Below, piece after piece: positions 1 through 11,108 of a stretch of DNA of 64,000 bases (the stretch's first letter is position 1; each line of letters opens with the position of its first letter). The stretch is from assembly GCF_027111275.1 (NCBI RefSeq), contig NZ_CP114286.1, positions 2,852,001-2,916,000 on the forward strand, written 5' to 3'. Under the pieces are notes generated by a model. The model was not told the DNA's origin. It worked only from the letters and a program-made list of their open reading frames with translations, and ran no database searches. Source of the stretch: Flavobacterium luteolum. GTDB taxonomy: Bacteria > Bacteroidota > Bacteroidia > Flavobacteriales > Flavobacteriaceae. Made by a program: the position numbers and the translations under genes.

Positions 1-1
1 T

Positions 2-298
2 AATATTCTAAAAGGAATATTGTCTGAAAGAGATTATGCTAGGAAAATTGTACTGAAAGATAAATCTTCTAAAGAAACTTTTGTTCATGAGATTATGGAA
101 AGTCATGTTTTTACAGTAAAACTTTCAGATAATCTTGAAGATTGTATGGAACTTATGAGCGAAAAAAGAATAAGACACCTGCCTGTTTTAGAAGATGGAA
201 CAGTGGTTGGAGTAATTTCAATCAGCGATGTAGTGAAGGCAATTATAGAAATTCAGAAAGATACAATCAACCATTTGAATTCTTATATTTCTCAATAA
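2..298 (+). CDS. CBS-domain protein, 3' part (5' end outside window)
   Basis: The reading frame is open from the first bases of the window, so this is the C-terminal part of a longer protein. The visible 99 residues hold the end of one CBS motif (GILSERDYARK) followed by a complete second CBS motif with the typical RHLPVLEDG turn and the VISISDVV ending. Tandem CBS domains form a Bateman module that binds adenine nucleotides and usually regulates a partner. Nothing else is visible, so no target can be named. A TTG at 20 could start translation, but it lies inside the first CBS domain and is not a credible start. An intrinsic terminator follows at 331. Confidence 0.85.
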   Translation, partial: NILKGILSERDYARKIVLKDKSSKETFVHEIMESHVFTVKLSDNLEDCMELMSEKRIRHLPVLEDGTVVGVISISDVVKAIIEIQKDTINHLNSYISQ

Positions 299-330
299 AG
301 CACACCTAAAAACGATAAAAATTCAAACGA

Positions 331-353
331 GTCCAATTTCTATTGGACTTTTT
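331..353 (+). terminator. intrinsic terminator after CBS gene
   Basis: GTCCAAT (331-337) pairs with ATTGGAC (342-348) across a TTCT loop and is followed by five T residues. It closes the CBS-domain gene before the maeB promoter. Confidence 0.8.
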
Positions 354-419
354 CTATTTATTCGAATAAATTTTAGGAAAAGAAAACGCTAAAAAGACGC
401 CATTTTAAAACAAGACTTA

Positions 420-427
420 TATCTTTG
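420..427 (+). promoter_or_regulatory. maeB promoter, -7 element
   Basis: TATCTTTG matches the Bacteroidota -7 consensus TAnnTTTG and lies 25 bases before the maeB ATG, implying a short leader. No good upstream TTG element is visible. Confidence 0.6.
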
Positions 428-452
428 TAAGCTAGAATAAAAGCTAAAAACA

Positions 453-2744
453 ATGAACAAAGAGAGTAAAAGAAGAGAAGCGTTACTGTACCACGCAGAA
501 CCAACTCCAGGAAAAATTCAGGTAGTTCCAACAAAAAAATATGCAACCCAGAGAGATTTATCATTGGCCTATTCGCCGGGAGTTGCAGAACCATGTTTAG
601 AAATCGCAGCAAACAAAGAAGACGTTTATAAATATACAGCAAAAGGAAATTTAGTAGCCGTAATTTCAAACGGTACAGCTGTTTTAGGACTTGGAAATAT
701 TGGTCCAGAGGCAGGAAAACCTGTAATGGAAGGAAAAGGTTTATTGTTTAAAATTTTCTCAGACATTGATGTTTTTGATATCGAAATTGATACCGAAAAT
801 GTTGAAGAATTTATTCAGACTGTAAAAAATATTGCTCCAACTTTTGGAGGTATTAATCTTGAAGATATCAAAGCTCCAGAATCTTTTGAAATCGAAAGAA
901 GATTGATCGAAGAATTGGATATTCCTGTAATGCACGACGACCAGCACGGAACAGCAATTATCTCTTCTGCAGCTTTAATCAATGCACTTGAATTGGCAGG
1001 AAAAAAAGCAGAAGATGTAAAAGTAGTAGTATCTGGAGCAGGATCGGCAGCAATTGCTTGTACAGATTTATACGTTTTACTTGGAGTAAAAGTTGAAAAC
1101 GTTTTAATGTACAACAGTAAAGGACTTTTAACTAAAGATAATCCTGCACTTTCAGATTTACAATTAAAATATGCTATTGACGGAGCTAAAATTCCTTTAG
1201 AAGAAGCAGTAAAAGGTGCTGACGTTTTCATTGGATTATCTTCTGGAGATATTCTTTCGCCAGAAATGTTATTAACAATGGCAAAAAATCCGATCGTTTT
1301 TGCAATGGCAAATCCGAACCCGGAAATCGATTATAATTTGGCTGTACAAACTCGTAAAGATGTTATTATGGCTACTGGGCGTTCAGATTTTCCTAATCAG
1401 GTAAATAACGTATTAGGTTTCCCTTATATTTTTAGAGGAGCATTAGACGTTAGAGCGACAAAAATCAACGAAGAAATGAAAATGGCGGCTGTAAAAGCTT
1501 TAGCTATTTTGGCAAAAGAACCAGTTCCAGAGCAGGTAAACGTAGCTTACGGTGCAATGAAACTTGGATTTGGACAAGAATATATCATTCCTAAACCTTT
1601 CGATCCTAGATTGATCACTGTTGTAGCTCCTGCAGTTGCAAAAGCAGCAATGGAATCTGGAGTAGCAAAAAATCCTATTACAGACTGGGCAGCTTATGAA
1701 GATCACCTTCGTGAGCGTATGGGTAATGATAACAAAATGGTGCGTTTGATTACAAACCGTGCAAAATTAGATCCAAAGAAAATTGTTTTTGCTGAAGCAG
1801 ATCAATTAAACGTTTTAAAAGCAGCTCAAATTGTTTATGAAGACGGAATTGGATTCCCAGTTTTATTAGGAAACAAAGAAGTGATTTTAGAATTAAAAGC
1901 AGAACTTGGTTTTGATGCTGATCTTGAAATCATTGATCCTAAAACAGATGAAGAAACTGAAAGACGTAACAGATTTGCTAAATCATTTTGGGAAGCAAGA
2001 GGAAGAAGAGGAGTTTCTAAACTAGATGCAGAAAAATTCATGCGCGAAAGAAACTATTTTGCAGCAATGATGGTTAATGAAGGTGAGGCTGATGCAGTAG
2101 TTACAGGACATTCTAGAAGTTATCCTTCTGTTGTAAAACCAATGATGCAGTTAATTCCAAAAGCACAAAATGCTTCGCTTATTGCAACTGCAAATATGAT
2201 GCTTACATCTCGCGGACCAATGTTTTTATCAGATACTGCAATAAACATTAATCCATCTGCTCAAGATTTGATTAATATTGCGATTATGACTTCTAAAACA
2301 GCTAAAATGTTCGGAATTGAGCCTGTTATTGCAATGGTTTCGTTCTCAAACTTTGGTTCTTCTACTAGCGAAAGCGCTTCAAAAGTTAGAGAAGCTGTAG
2401 CTTATCTGCATAAAAATCACCCAGAATTAATTGTTGATGGAGAAATTCAAGCAGATTTTGCTTTAAATCCAGAAATGCTTCAAGAAAAATTCCCTTTCTC
2501 TAAATTGGCTGGAAAGAAAGTAAACACCTTGATTTTCCCTAATTTAGAATCGGCAAACATCACTTATAAATTATTAAAAGAATTGTATAAAGTGAATTCT
2601 ATTGGACCAATTATGATGGGTATGGGCAAACCAGTTCACATTTTCCAATTAGGTGCAAGCGTAGAAGAAATGGTAAACATGGCTGCAATCGCTGTTATTG
2701 ACGCACAAGAAAAAGAAAGTAAAAAGAATAAAATAGCACAATAA
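453..2744 (+). CDS. maeB: NADP-type malic enzyme fused to phosphotransacetylase-like domain
   Basis: Oxidative decarboxylation of malate to pyruvate with production of NAD(P)H, in the cytoplasm, linking the TCA cycle to pyruvate and reducing power. The 763 residues divide into a malic-enzyme N-terminal domain (SPGVAEPC at 41-48, HDDQHGTA at 161-168), a Rossmann NAD(P) domain (GAGSAA at 195-200), and from about residue 430 a phosphate acetyl/butyryl-transferase-like domain. The length and order match the MaeB class of large hybrid malic enzymes, whose C-terminal domain is generally regulatory (acetyl-CoA sensing) rather than catalytic. It stands alone between a terminator and the ruvA promoter. 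The cofactor preference is inferred from the family, not read from residues. Confidence 0.95.
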   Translation: MNKESKRREALLYHAEPTPGKIQVVPTKKYATQRDLSLAYSPGVAEPCLEIAANKEDVYKYTAKGNLVAVISNGTAVLGLGNIGPEAGKPVMEGKGLLFKIFSDIDVFDIEIDTENVEEFIQTVKNIAPTFGGINLEDIKAPESFEIERRLIEELDIPVMHDDQHGTAIISSAALINALELAGKKAEDVKVVVSGAGSAAIACTDLYVLLGVKVENVLMYNSKGLLTKDNPALSDLQLKYAIDGAKIPLEEAVKGADVFIGLSSGDILSPEMLLTMAKNPIVFAMANPNPEIDYNLAVQTRKDVIMATGRSDFPNQVNNVLGFPYIFRGALDVRATKINEEMKMAAVKALAILAKEPVPEQVNVAYGAMKLGFGQEYIIPKPFDPRLITVVAPAVAKAAMESGVAKNPITDWAAYEDHLRERMGNDNKMVRLITNRAKLDPKKIVFAEADQLNVLKAAQIVYEDGIGFPVLLGNKEVILELKAELGFDADLEIIDPKTDEETERRNRFAKSFWEARGRRGVSKLDAEKFMRERNYFAAMMVNEGEADAVVTGHSRSYPSVVKPMMQLIPKAQNASLIATANMMLTSRGPMFLSDTAININPSAQDLINIAIMTSKTAKMFGIEPVIAMVSFSNFGSSTSESASKVREAVAYLHKNHPELIVDGEIQADFALNPEMLQEKFPFSKLAGKKVNTLIFPNLESANITYKLLKELYKVNSIGPIMMGMGKPVHIFQLGASVEEMVNMAAIAVIDAQEKESKKNKIAQ

Positions 2745-2768
2745 ATCTTCTAAGAGGGATTCAACAAA

Positions 2769-2803
2769 TTTGTCGTAGTTTTACGGCATTTTTGTTATAT
2801 TTG
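2769..2803 (+). promoter_or_regulatory. ruvA promoter
   Basis: TTTG at 2769-2772 and TATATTTG at 2796-2803, separated by 23 bases, fit the Bacteroidota -33/-7 pattern; the ruvA ATG is 20 bases further on. Confidence 0.6.
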
Positions 2804-2822
2804 ATACTGATAAATTATATTT

Positions 2823-3404
2823 ATGATAGCACATTTGCAAGGTAGATTAGTAGAAAAGAATCCTACAGAGGTTGTAATTGATTGTGGCGGAGTTGGTTAT
2901 CAGGTAAATATATCGCTGCATACCTTCTCTTTAATTCCAAATTCTGAAAATATAAAATTGTATACGCATCTTCAAATTAAAGAAGATGCGCATACTTTAT
3001 ATGGTTTTGCCGAAAAATCGGAAAGAGAAATTTTTAGAATGCTGCTTTCTGTTTCAGGAATTGGAGCAGGAATTGCAAGAACAATGCTTTCGTCAATAGA
3101 ACCAAAGCAAATTATAAACGCCATAGCATCTGGCGATGTGGGCGTAATCCAGTCTATAAAAGGGATTGGAAACAAAACGGCACAAAGAGTTATACTTGAT
3201 TTAAAGGAAAAAGTTGTTAAATTGTATGATATTGACGAAGTTTTTGCTGTTCAAAACAATAGAAATCGAGATGAAGCGTTATCTGCTCTAGAAGTTCTAG
3301 GTTTTGTGCGAAAAGCTTCTGAAAAAGTGGTAGAAAAGATTGTGAAAGAAGATCCTGAAGCTACCGCAGAAACAATTATCAAAAAGGCTTTAAAAAGTTT
3401 ATAA
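2823..3404 (+). CDS. ruvA: Holliday junction branch migration protein RuvA
   Basis: RuvA tetramers bind Holliday junctions and load the RuvB helicase during recombinational repair. The 193-residue product has the expected three parts: an N-terminal OB-fold starting MIAHLQGRL, a central pair of helix-hairpin-helix motifs (VSGIGAGIA and IKGIGNKTAQR), and a C-terminal helical domain (about 145-193, with EALSALEVLGF) that contacts RuvB. Length is normal for the family. No ruvB or ruvC is adjacent. sprA begins only 25 bases downstream without an obvious terminator, so the two may be co-transcribed despite unrelated roles. Confidence 0.97.
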   Translation: MIAHLQGRLVEKNPTEVVIDCGGVGYQVNISLHTFSLIPNSENIKLYTHLQIKEDAHTLYGFAEKSEREIFRMLLSVSGIGAGIARTMLSSIEPKQIINAIASGDVGVIQSIKGIGNKTAQRVILDLKEKVVKLYDIDEVFAVQNNRNRDEALSALEVLGFVRKASEKVVEKIVKEDPEATAETIIKKALKSL

Positions 3405-3429
3405 ATTTCATTTTATATAAAAGAATTCT

Positions 3430-6400
3430 ATGCGTAAAATTTGTATTTTGTTGCTGGTATTACTCTGCGGTAATGTTTTGCGTGCACAGGTTACACCGAT
3501 AGCTCAAGATACAACAAAAACTCAATTTTCAGTAGGTAAGATAGATATCGAAGATCCGCCAAGCGTACTTTCGGCATATAGATACGATCCTATTACAGAT
3601 CGTTATATTTACACCACTTCAGTAGATGGTTTCTCTATTAATTACCCTTTAATTTTAACTCCAAAAGAATACGAAGATTTAGTTCTAAAAGAATCGAGGC
3701 GAAATTATTTTAGAAAAAAATCAGACGCCATTGACGGTAAAAAAGCTGGAGCCGAAGCAGCTAAAAAAGATTTATTACCAAGATATTACATCAACTCGAG
3801 TTTATTCGAAAGCATCTTTGGAAGTAATACCATAGATGTAAAGCCCACAGGTTCAGTAGAAATGGACTTGGGTATGCGTTACACAAAACAAGATAATCCT
3901 TCATTTTCGCCAAGAAACAGATCTTCCCTAACTTTTGATTTTGACCAAAGAATCAGTATGAGTTTAATGGGGAAAATTGGAACTCGTCTTGAAGTAAATG
4001 CCAACTACGACACTCAATCAACATTTGCTTTTCAAAACTTATTTAAACTAGCTTATACTCCTTCAGAAGATGATATTGTTCAGAAAGTTGAGGTGGGTAA
4101 TGTGAGCATGCCTCTTAATAGTACGCTTATTCGAGGTGCTCAAAGTTTATTTGGGGTCAAAGCGCAACTGCAATTTGGCAAGACAACTGTTACAGGGGTT
4201 TTCTCAGAACAGAAGTCACAAACCAAAAGTATAGTCGCAGAGGGTGGCGGAACCGTACAAAACTTTGATTTATTTGCATTAGATTATGATAATGACCGAC
4301 ATTTCTTCTTATCACAATATTTTAGAAATAAATATGATGCTTCGTTAAAGAATTATCCATTAATTGATAGCCGTGTTCAAGTTACAAGGATAGAAGTTTG
4401 GGTAACTAATAAACAGAATAGAATAACAACAGGAAATAATAACTTAAGAAATATTATTGCGCTTCAGGATTTGGGAGAAGGCCAGGTTACAGGTGTGCCA
4501 GATAACGAAGTTGTTGTTATTACAAATCCAACAGGTTTCTTTAATAATCCTATAGATTCTCCAACAGATAATACAAATAATAAATACGATCCTGGAGCAA
4601 TCGGAAAAGCAGGAAGTTATTTAAATTCTAATATTAGAGAAATTGTCACAGCAAAATCAGGATTCAATAATACCAATGTAAATGAAGGTACAGATTACTC
4701 TGTCCTTGAAAATGCAAGAAAATTAACAACACAAGAATATACTTTTAATGCACAGTTAGGTTATATCTCATTACAACAGCGTTTGGCCAATGACGAAATT
4801 TTAGCAGTTGCGTTTGAATATACTGTTGGAGGAAAAGTGTATCAAGTTGGGGAATTTGGAAGTGATGGTGTAGATGCAACTGTGGTTACAGGAAACAACA
4901 ATGCCAATCAGGCAATTGTTACACAAAGTTTGGTTTTGAAAATGCTGAAAAGCAGTTTGACAAACGTACAGAATCCAGTTTGGAACTTGATGATGAAAAA
5001 CGTGTATCAAATTCCACAGGCATACCAAATCAAACAAGAAGATTTTAGACTTAACATTCTCTATACAGATCCTTCGCCAATCAATTATATTACGCCGGTT
5101 GCGGGAAGCACTTTTCCACCAAATCCTGCGCCAGATGATAAATTAGACCAAACGCCATTATTGAATGTCTTTAATCTTGACCGTTTAAATTACAACAACG
5201 ATCCGCAGACAGGAGGAGACGGATTCTTCGATTATGTTCCTGGAGTTACGGTTGACGTTCAGAATGCACGAATTATTTTTACGACTAAAGAACCATTTGG
5301 AGAACTTTTGTTTAGAAAATTAAACACAGGCACTGGGGAAAGTTATAACGATCCAACTACATATAATCCGAATCAGAGGAAATATGTATTTAGAAATATG
5401 TATAAGAATACTCAGGCGGGTGCTTTGCAGGATAGTGACAAAAACAAATTCTTATTAAGAGGAAAATACAAATCTTCGGGTAGTAACGGTATTCCTATTG
5501 GTGCTTTCAACGTGCCGCAGGGATCTGTAGTGGTAACAGCTGCCGGAAGAGTTTTAGTAGAAGGTATTGATTATAGTGTAGATTATCAATTAGGAAGAGT
5601 GCAGATATTAGATCCATCACTTCAGGCTTCTAATACTCCGATTGAAGTTTCGTTAGAAAACAATTCAATCTTTGGACAGCAAACCAGAAGATTTATGGGA
5701 TTCAATATTGAACATAAAATTTCTGAAAAATTTGTTGTTGGTGGAACATTCTTAAAAATGACAGAACGTCCTTTCACGCAAAAATCAAGTTATGGGCAAG
5801 AATCTGTAAATAATACTATTTTTGGTTTCAACGGAAATTATGCAACAGAAGTTCCATTTTTAACAAGATTGGCTAACAAACTGCCAAATATAGATACAGA
5901 TGTTCCTTCTAATCTTTCGATTCGCGGAGAAGTAGCATTTTTGAAACCAGATGCTCCAAAAGCAAGTGATTTTGAAGGTGAAGCAACTATTTATATCGAT
6001 GATTTTGAAGGTACTCAGACTACAATCGATATGAGGTCTGCATATGCTTGGAGTTTGGCTTCAACACCATTTATTACTTCAGCCATAGACAATACTTTTA
6101 ATGCCAGCTCAAATACTTTAGAGTATGGTTATAAACGTGCTAAGCTGTCTTGGTATACTATTGATCCGATTTTCTATACTTCAAAACCTTCAGGAGTTTC
6201 AAATGATGATTTGTCTTTAAACTCAACAAGAAGAATTTACAGTAAAGAACTTTATCCAAATACAGATATTGCACAGGGACAAATTCAGGTAGTTAATACG
6301 CTCGATTTAACGTATTATCCTTCAGACAGAGGACCATATAACAATAACCCAAATTTTGCTTCAAGCAATCCAGCTGGTAATTTTGGAGGAATTATGCGTT

Positions 6401-9400
6401 CGCTTAACTCTACTAACTTTGAGCAAGGAAATGTCGAGTACATCCAGTTTTGGGTGTTGGATCCTTATGTTGGTACAGGACAAGCTCAGTCAACTAACAA
6501 CGGAAAAATCTATTTCAATTTAGGTGAAGTTTCTGAAGACGTTTTAAAAGACGGAAGAAAACAGTATGAGAATGGTTTGGGGCCAGATCAGATTATGGTA
6601 AACCCGCAACCGATTTGGGGAGACGTTCCAGCATCTCAATCATTGATTTACGCATTTGATACTAATCCAGACAATCGTAAAAATCAGGATGTCGGTTTAG
6701 ATGGTCTGCCAGATGCAAAAGAAGGATCGATTTATAACAATTATGCAGGAGAACCAGATCCCGCTGCCGATAACTATAAATACTTTTTAAATGAAGAAGG
6801 AGGCGTTTTACAGCGTTATAAAAGATACAACGGAACAGAAGGAAATTCTGCTGTAAGCGTTGATGATCCAAACCGTGGTTCTACAACCCTTCCAGATGTT
6901 GAAGATATCAATCGTGATAATACCATGAGTACAATCAATGCTTATTATGAGTATAGTATTGATGTAAAGCCAGGCATGCAGGTTGGTGAAAATTATATCA
7001 CAGATATTAGAGAGGTTCAAAACGTAGAGCTTCCAAATGGAGGTTCAACCAATGCAAGATGGATTCAATTTAAAATTCCTGTTTCAAAACCTCAAAATAC
7101 TATTGGGAATATTACCGACTTTAGATCGATTCGTTTCATGCGTATGTTCATGACTGGATTTAATGATCAAATGACAGTTCGTTTTGGAGCTTTAGATTTA
7201 GTTCGTGGAGAGTGGAGAAAGTATACAGGAACACTAGATGCAAATGATACAAATCCTGATGATGACGGAACCCAGTTTGATGTTGCGGCAGTAAACATTC
7301 AAGAAAACGGTACCAAATGTCCAGTTAACTATGTTATTCCACCAGGAGTTCAAAGAGAACAATTGTATAATAATAATACGATTATCAACCAGAATGAACA
7401 GTCTTTAGCAGTTCGAATTGCAGGTACAGGATTAGAATATCAAGATTCTAGAGCAGTTTTCAAAAATGTAAGCGTTGACATGCGTCAGTACAAAAAATTG
7501 AAAATGTTCCTTCATGCTGAATCGCTTCCAAATGAAAATCAGCTTTTAGATGATGAGATGATCGGATTTATCCGTTTTGGTAACGATTTTACACAGAACT
7601 TTTACCAAGTTGAGATTCCATTAAAAGTAACAAGAACAGGTGGATCTTGTACTATTAGTCCAGATCAGGTTTGGCTTGAAGAGAATAATATTGATTTGGT
7701 TCTATCTCTATTGACAAGAATGAAGATTTTGGGAATGAATATCGATATTAATTCGTCAAAGAGAGATATAAATGGTATTTATTATCCAGACCGAGATCCA
7801 GATGTACAGGGTGGTGACCAAGACGCTAAGTTAACTTTGGGGATTAAAGGAAATCCGAATTTTGGATTGGTTCGAAATTTAATGGTAGGAGTAAAAAGTG
7901 CGGCAAACCATAAAGATATTATGGGAGAAGTTTGGTTTAACGAACTTCGTATGTCTGATCTAGAAAACAAAGGAGGTATGGCTGCATTACTGAATCTAGA
8001 TACCAATATGGCCGATTTGATGACATTGTCTGCTTCTGGTAAAAAGAGTACAATTGGTTTTGGTTCTCTTGAGCAGGGAGCAAACGAAAGAGATCGTGAA
8101 GATATTCAGCAGTACAACATTGTAACCAATATAAATTTAGGAAAACTGTTGCCTCCAAAATGGGGTATTAATCTTCCATTCAATTATGCAATCGGAGAGG
8201 AAGTTATTACGCCAGAATACGATCCGTTTAATCAGGATATTAAGTTAGATCAATTAATAGCAGAAACTACAGATCCAGCAGAAAAAGAAAATATTAGAAC
8301 ACGTGCAGTTGATTACACTAAGCGTAAAAGCATCAATTTTATTGGAGTAAGAAAAGATAGAGCGCCAGAACAGAAACCACATGTTTATGATGTAGAAAAC
8401 TTTACTTTTTCTCAATCTTACAATCAGGTAGAAAGACACGATTATGAAGTTGAAAATTACAACGACGAACAATCGAATACTGCAGTAAATTATGCTTATA
8501 CATTCCAGCCAAAAGAGGTGGTTCCGTTTAAGCAGACCCAATTCATGAAAAAAAGTGATTATTGGAAAATGTTGAGCGATTTTAATTTTAATTATCTTCC
8601 TTCAAATATTTCGTTTAATACTAATATTTTAAGACAAAGCAACCGTCAGCAGTATAGACAAGTTGAAGATGTTCAAGGTATTGGACTTGATCCTCTTTAC
8701 AGAAGAAATTTTGCTTTTAATTATCAATATGGTTTCGGATTTAATTTGACAAAATCATTAAAATTAAACTATACAGCAGCGTCTAATAATATTGTTAGAA
8801 ACTTCTTGAATGACGATAATACACCAAAAGAAGATTTTAATATCTGGGATGATTATTTTGATATTGGTATACCAAATCAGCATTTACAGCAATTGGTTCT
8901 GAATTATGATATTCCAATTAATAAAATTCCAATATTTAGTTTTGTAAAAGCGACTTACTCTTATACTGCCGATTATAACTGGCAACGTTCTTCGACAGCA
9001 ATGTCTCAGTACGTTGATGACAGTGGAGTGTCTTGGGATTTAGGAAATACGGTTCAAAATGCCAATTCTAATACTTTTTCGACGACATTAAATATGAATA
9101 CATTGTATAAGTATTTAGGTCTAACACCAGGGGCAAAACCTGCAAAAACAGCAAAACCTGCTGCGCCGCCAAAACCAGGTGAGAAAATTGTAAATACAGC
9201 TAAACCTGTTACAAGTAGCAATCCTTTTTATGATGGTTTAATTGGAGTATTGACTAGTGTTAAAAACGTTCAAATTAATTATACAAAAAATAGCGGAACA
9301 GTTTTACCAGGTTATATTCCAGGTGTAGGTTTCTTTGGTACTTCTAAGCCTTCGTTAGGATTCGTATTTGGTAGTCAGGATGATGTGCGTTTTGAAGCTG

Positions 9401-10641
9401 CTAAAAATGGATGGCTGACCAGTTATCAGAATTTCAACCAGAACTTCACGCAGGTTAGCAATAAATTGTTGAAAGTAACAGCAAACGTAGATTTATTGCC
9501 AGATTTGAAAATTGATTTAGCAATGGATCGTGCTTATTCTGAGAATTCATCAGAACAATATACAGTTAGAGATTCTATTGGAGGATTATATTATAAGCCA
9601 TTATCACCATATACTTATGGAATGTTTTCTATTTCAACGGTATTAATTAAAACGTCTTTCTCTACAAGTACAGAAACTGTGTCGTCTGCATTTGATGATT
9701 TTAGAAGCAATCGTTTGGTTATTGCAAATCGTTTAGCAGAGGAACACTATGGAGGAGGAGTAATTCCAAGATATGGAGATGCTAATAATCCAATTCCAGC
9801 TGAAACAGATCCTAATTATAAAATATATGTTGCCAATGAAGGGTATCCAATTGGTTTCTCAAAAAGTAATCAAGCAGTTTTGCTTCCTTCATTTATGGCT
9901 GCCTATACAGGAGCAGATGCTTCAAAGAGTTCGACAGGTATTTTTAGAAGTTTCCCTATTCCAAACTGGAATATTAAATATAATGGTTTAATGCGTTATA
10001 AGTATTTCAAAGATCATTTTAGACGTTTTTCATTGCAGCACAATTATAGAGCATCGTATACAATTAGCCAGTTTAGATCTAACTTTGATTATTTAGAGAA
10101 TCCAACAGGACAGGATGTAAATACTAACTTCTTTAATAAAACGATTATGTCTAATGTTAACTTAGTAGAGCAGTTTAGTCCATTGATGAGAATTGATTTT
10201 GAATTGAAAAATTCATTCCGTTTATTGACAGAAGTTAAAAAAGATCGCGCTTTGTCTATGAGTTTCGATAATAATTTATTGACAGAGGTTAGAGGAGTAG
10301 AATACGTAGTAGGAGTAGGATATCGTTTTAAAGATGTAATTATCTCATCAAGATTAGCAGATAATCCGACAGGAATTATTAAAAGTGATATCAATATAAA
10401 AGCTGATTTCTCATATAGAAATAACGAAACTCTAGTTCGCTATTTAGATTACGATAATAATCAGCTGGCAGCAGGACAGAATATATGGACGTTGAAATTG
10501 ACGGCAGATTATGCTTTCAGTAAAAACTTAACGGCAATATTCTATTATGACCATTCGTTCTCGAAAGCAGTTATTTCAACTTCTTTCCCTTTAACGAATA
10601 TCAGATCAGGTTTCACACTTCGTTATAATTTCGGAAATTAA
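3430..10641 (+). CDS. sprA: type IX secretion outer-membrane translocon SprA
   Basis: SprA (Sov in Porphyromonas) is the giant outer-membrane barrel through which type IX secretion substrates leave the cell; in F. johnsoniae it is needed for gliding adhesins and secreted enzymes. The 2403-residue protein starts with a signal peptide (MRKICILLLVLLCGNVLRAQ) and has the length typical of SprA. It carries long stretches of alternating aromatic/polar strands, a proline-alanine-rich insert near residue 1900 (KPAKTAKPAAPPKPG), and a C-terminal strand ending RSGFTLRYNFGN, as expected for a barrel. Identification also rests on neighbours: gcvH, a VanZ-like gene, deoC and remB follow, the order I recall for F. 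johnsoniae. The start was chosen because the signal peptide begins there. Confidence 0.95.
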   Translation: MRKICILLLVLLCGNVLRAQVTPIAQDTTKTQFSVGKIDIEDPPSVLSAYRYDPITDRYIYTTSVDGFSINYPLILTPKEYEDLVLKESRRNYFRKKSDAIDGKKAGAEAAKKDLLPRYYINSSLFESIFGSNTIDVKPTGSVEMDLGMRYTKQDNPSFSPRNRSSLTFDFDQRISMSLMGKIGTRLEVNANYDTQSTFAFQNLFKLAYTPSEDDIVQKVEVGNVSMPLNSTLIRGAQSLFGVKAQLQFGKTTVTGVFSEQKSQTKSIVAEGGGTVQNFDLFALDYDNDRHFFLSQYFRNKYDASLKNYPLIDSRVQVTRIEVWVTNKQNRITTGNNNLRNIIALQDLGEGQVTGVPDNEVVVITNPTGFFNNPIDSPTDNTNNKYDPGAIGKAGSYLNSNIREIVTAKSGFNNTNVNEGTDYSVLENARKLTTQEYTFNAQLGYISLQQRLANDEILAVAFEYTVGGKVYQVGEFGSDGVDATVVTGNNNANQAIVTQSLVLKMLKSSLTNVQNPVWNLMMKNVYQIPQAYQIKQEDFRLNILYTDPSPINYITPVAGSTFPPNPAPDDKLDQTPLLNVFNLDRLNYNNDPQTGGDGFFDYVPGVTVDVQNARIIFTTKEPFGELLFRKLNTGTGESYNDPTTYNPNQRKYVFRNMYKNTQAGALQDSDKNKFLLRGKYKSSGSNGIPIGAFNVPQGSVVVTAAGRVLVEGIDYSVDYQLGRVQILDPSLQASNTPIEVSLENNSIFGQQTRRFMGFNIEHKISEKFVVGGTFLKMTERPFTQKSSYGQESVNNTIFGFNGNYATEVPFLTRLANKLPNIDTDVPSNLSIRGEVAFLKPDAPKASDFEGEATIYIDDFEGTQTTIDMRSAYAWSLASTPFITSAIDNTFNASSNTLEYGYKRAKLSWYTIDPIFYTSKPSGVSNDDLSLNSTRRIYSKELYPNTDIAQGQIQVVNTLDLTYYPSDRGPYNNNPNFASSNPAGNFGGIMRSLNSTNFEQGNVEYIQFWVLDPYVGTGQAQSTNNGKIYFNLGEVSEDVLKDGRKQYENGLGPDQIMVNPQPIWGDVPASQSLIYAFDTNPDNRKNQDVGLDGLPDAKEGSIYNNYAGEPDPAADNYKYFLNEEGGVLQRYKRYNGTEGNSAVSVDDPNRGSTTLPDVEDINRDNTMSTINAYYEYSIDVKPGMQVGENYITDIREVQNVELPNGGSTNARWIQFKIPVSKPQNTIGNITDFRSIRFMRMFMTGFNDQMTVRFGALDLVRGEWRKYTGTLDANDTNPDDDGTQFDVAAVNIQENGTKCPVNYVIPPGVQREQLYNNNTIINQNEQSLAVRIAGTGLEYQDSRAVFKNVSVDMRQYKKLKMFLHAESLPNENQLLDDEMIGFIRFGNDFTQNFYQVEIPLKVTRTGGSCTISPDQVWLEENNIDLVLSLLTRMKILGMNIDINSSKRDINGIYYPDRDPDVQGGDQDAKLTLGIKGNPNFGLVRNLMVGVKSAANHKDIMGEVWFNELRMSDLENKGGMAALLNLDTNMADLMTLSASGKKSTIGFGSLEQGANERDREDIQQYNIVTNINLGKLLPPKWGINLPFNYAIGEEVITPEYDPFNQDIKLDQLIAETTDPAEKENIRTRAVDYTKRKSINFIGVRKDRAPEQKPHVYDVENFTFSQSYNQVERHDYEVENYNDEQSNTAVNYAYTFQPKEVVPFKQTQFMKKSDYWKMLSDFNFNYLPSNISFNTNILRQSNRQQYRQVEDVQGIGLDPLYRRNFAFNYQYGFGFNLTKSLKLNYTAASNNIVRNFLNDDNTPKEDFNIWDDYFDIGIPNQHLQQLVLNYDIPINKIPIFSFVKATYSYTADYNWQRSSTAMSQYVDDSGVSWDLGNTVQNANSNTFSTTLNMNTLYKYLGLTPGAKPAKTAKPAAPPKPGEKIVNTAKPVTSSNPFYDGLIGVLTSVKNVQINYTKNSGTVLPGYIPGVGFFGTSKPSLGFVFGSQDDVRFEAAKNGWLTSYQNFNQNFTQVSNKLLKVTANVDLLPDLKIDLAMDRAYSENSSEQYTVRDSIGGLYYKPLSPYTYGMFSISTVLIKTSFSTSTETVSSAFDDFRSNRLVIANRLAEEHYGGGVIPRYGDANNPIPAETDPNYKIYVANEGYPIGFSKSNQAVLLPSFMAAYTGADASKSSTGIFRSFPIPNWNIKYNGLMRYKYFKDHFRRFSLQHNYRASYTISQFRSNFDYLENPTGQDVNTNFFNKTIMSNVNLVEQFSPLMRIDFELKNSFRLLTEVKKDRALSMSFDNNLLTEVRGVEYVVGVGYRFKDVIISSRLADNPTGIIKSDINIKADFSYRNNETLVRYLDYDNNQLAAGQNIWTLKLTADYAFSKNLTAIFYYDHSFSKAVISTSFPLTNIRSGFTLRYNFGN

Positions 10642-10678
10642 ATTTGAGTTTCTAAACTAGATTTTATTAGAAGATTAT

Positions 10679-10686
10679 TACATTTG
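10679..10686 (+). promoter_or_regulatory. gcvH promoter, -7 element
   Basis: TACATTTG matches TAnnTTTG and lies 41 bases before the gcvH ATG, so gcvH and the VanZ-like gene probably have a promoter separate from sprA. Confidence 0.55.
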
Positions 10687-10727
10687 TGGCTTAAATTTTA
10701 AACAATCAATTTTCAAACACAACTATT

Positions 10728-11108
10728 ATGAGCATACCAGCAAATTTAAAGTACACAAAAGATCACGAATGGGTTAGCATTGAAGGAGATGTTGCAACAG
10801 TAGGAATTACTCATTTTGCACAAAAGGAGTTAGGAGATATCGTGTATGTTGAAGTAGAAACTTTAGACCAGACATTAGATAAAGATGAGGTTTTTGGAAC
10901 AGTTGAAGCTGTAAAAACAGTTTCTGATTTATTCTTACCATTAACAGGTGAAATCATTGCTTTTAATGAAGAATTAGAAAGTGCTCCTGAAACAGTAAAT
11001 TCAGATCCTTATGGAGCTGGATGGATGATTAAAATAAAAATTGCTGATGCATCAGAAATTGACTCTCTATTATCTGATCAAGCTTATAAAGATTTAATCG
11101 GTGCCTAA
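10728..11108 (+). CDS. gcvH: glycine cleavage system H protein
   Basis: The H protein carries a lipoyl arm that shuttles the aminomethyl group between the P, T and L proteins of the glycine cleavage system. The 126-residue product has the standard length and fold, with the lipoylated lysine at K63 in [12 protein letters not shown]. The conserved start KYTKDHEWV and the C-terminal [13 protein letters not shown] are both present. The other glycine cleavage genes are not in the window. Its stop overlaps the GTG start of the VanZ-like gene by eight bases, so the two are translationally linked. Confidence 0.97.
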   Translation: MSIPANLKYTKDHEWVSIEGDVATVGITHFAQKELGDIVYVEVETLDQTLDKDEVFGTVEAVKTVSDLFLPLTGEIIAFNEELESAPETVNSDPYGAGWMIKIKIADASEIDSLLSDQAYKDLIGA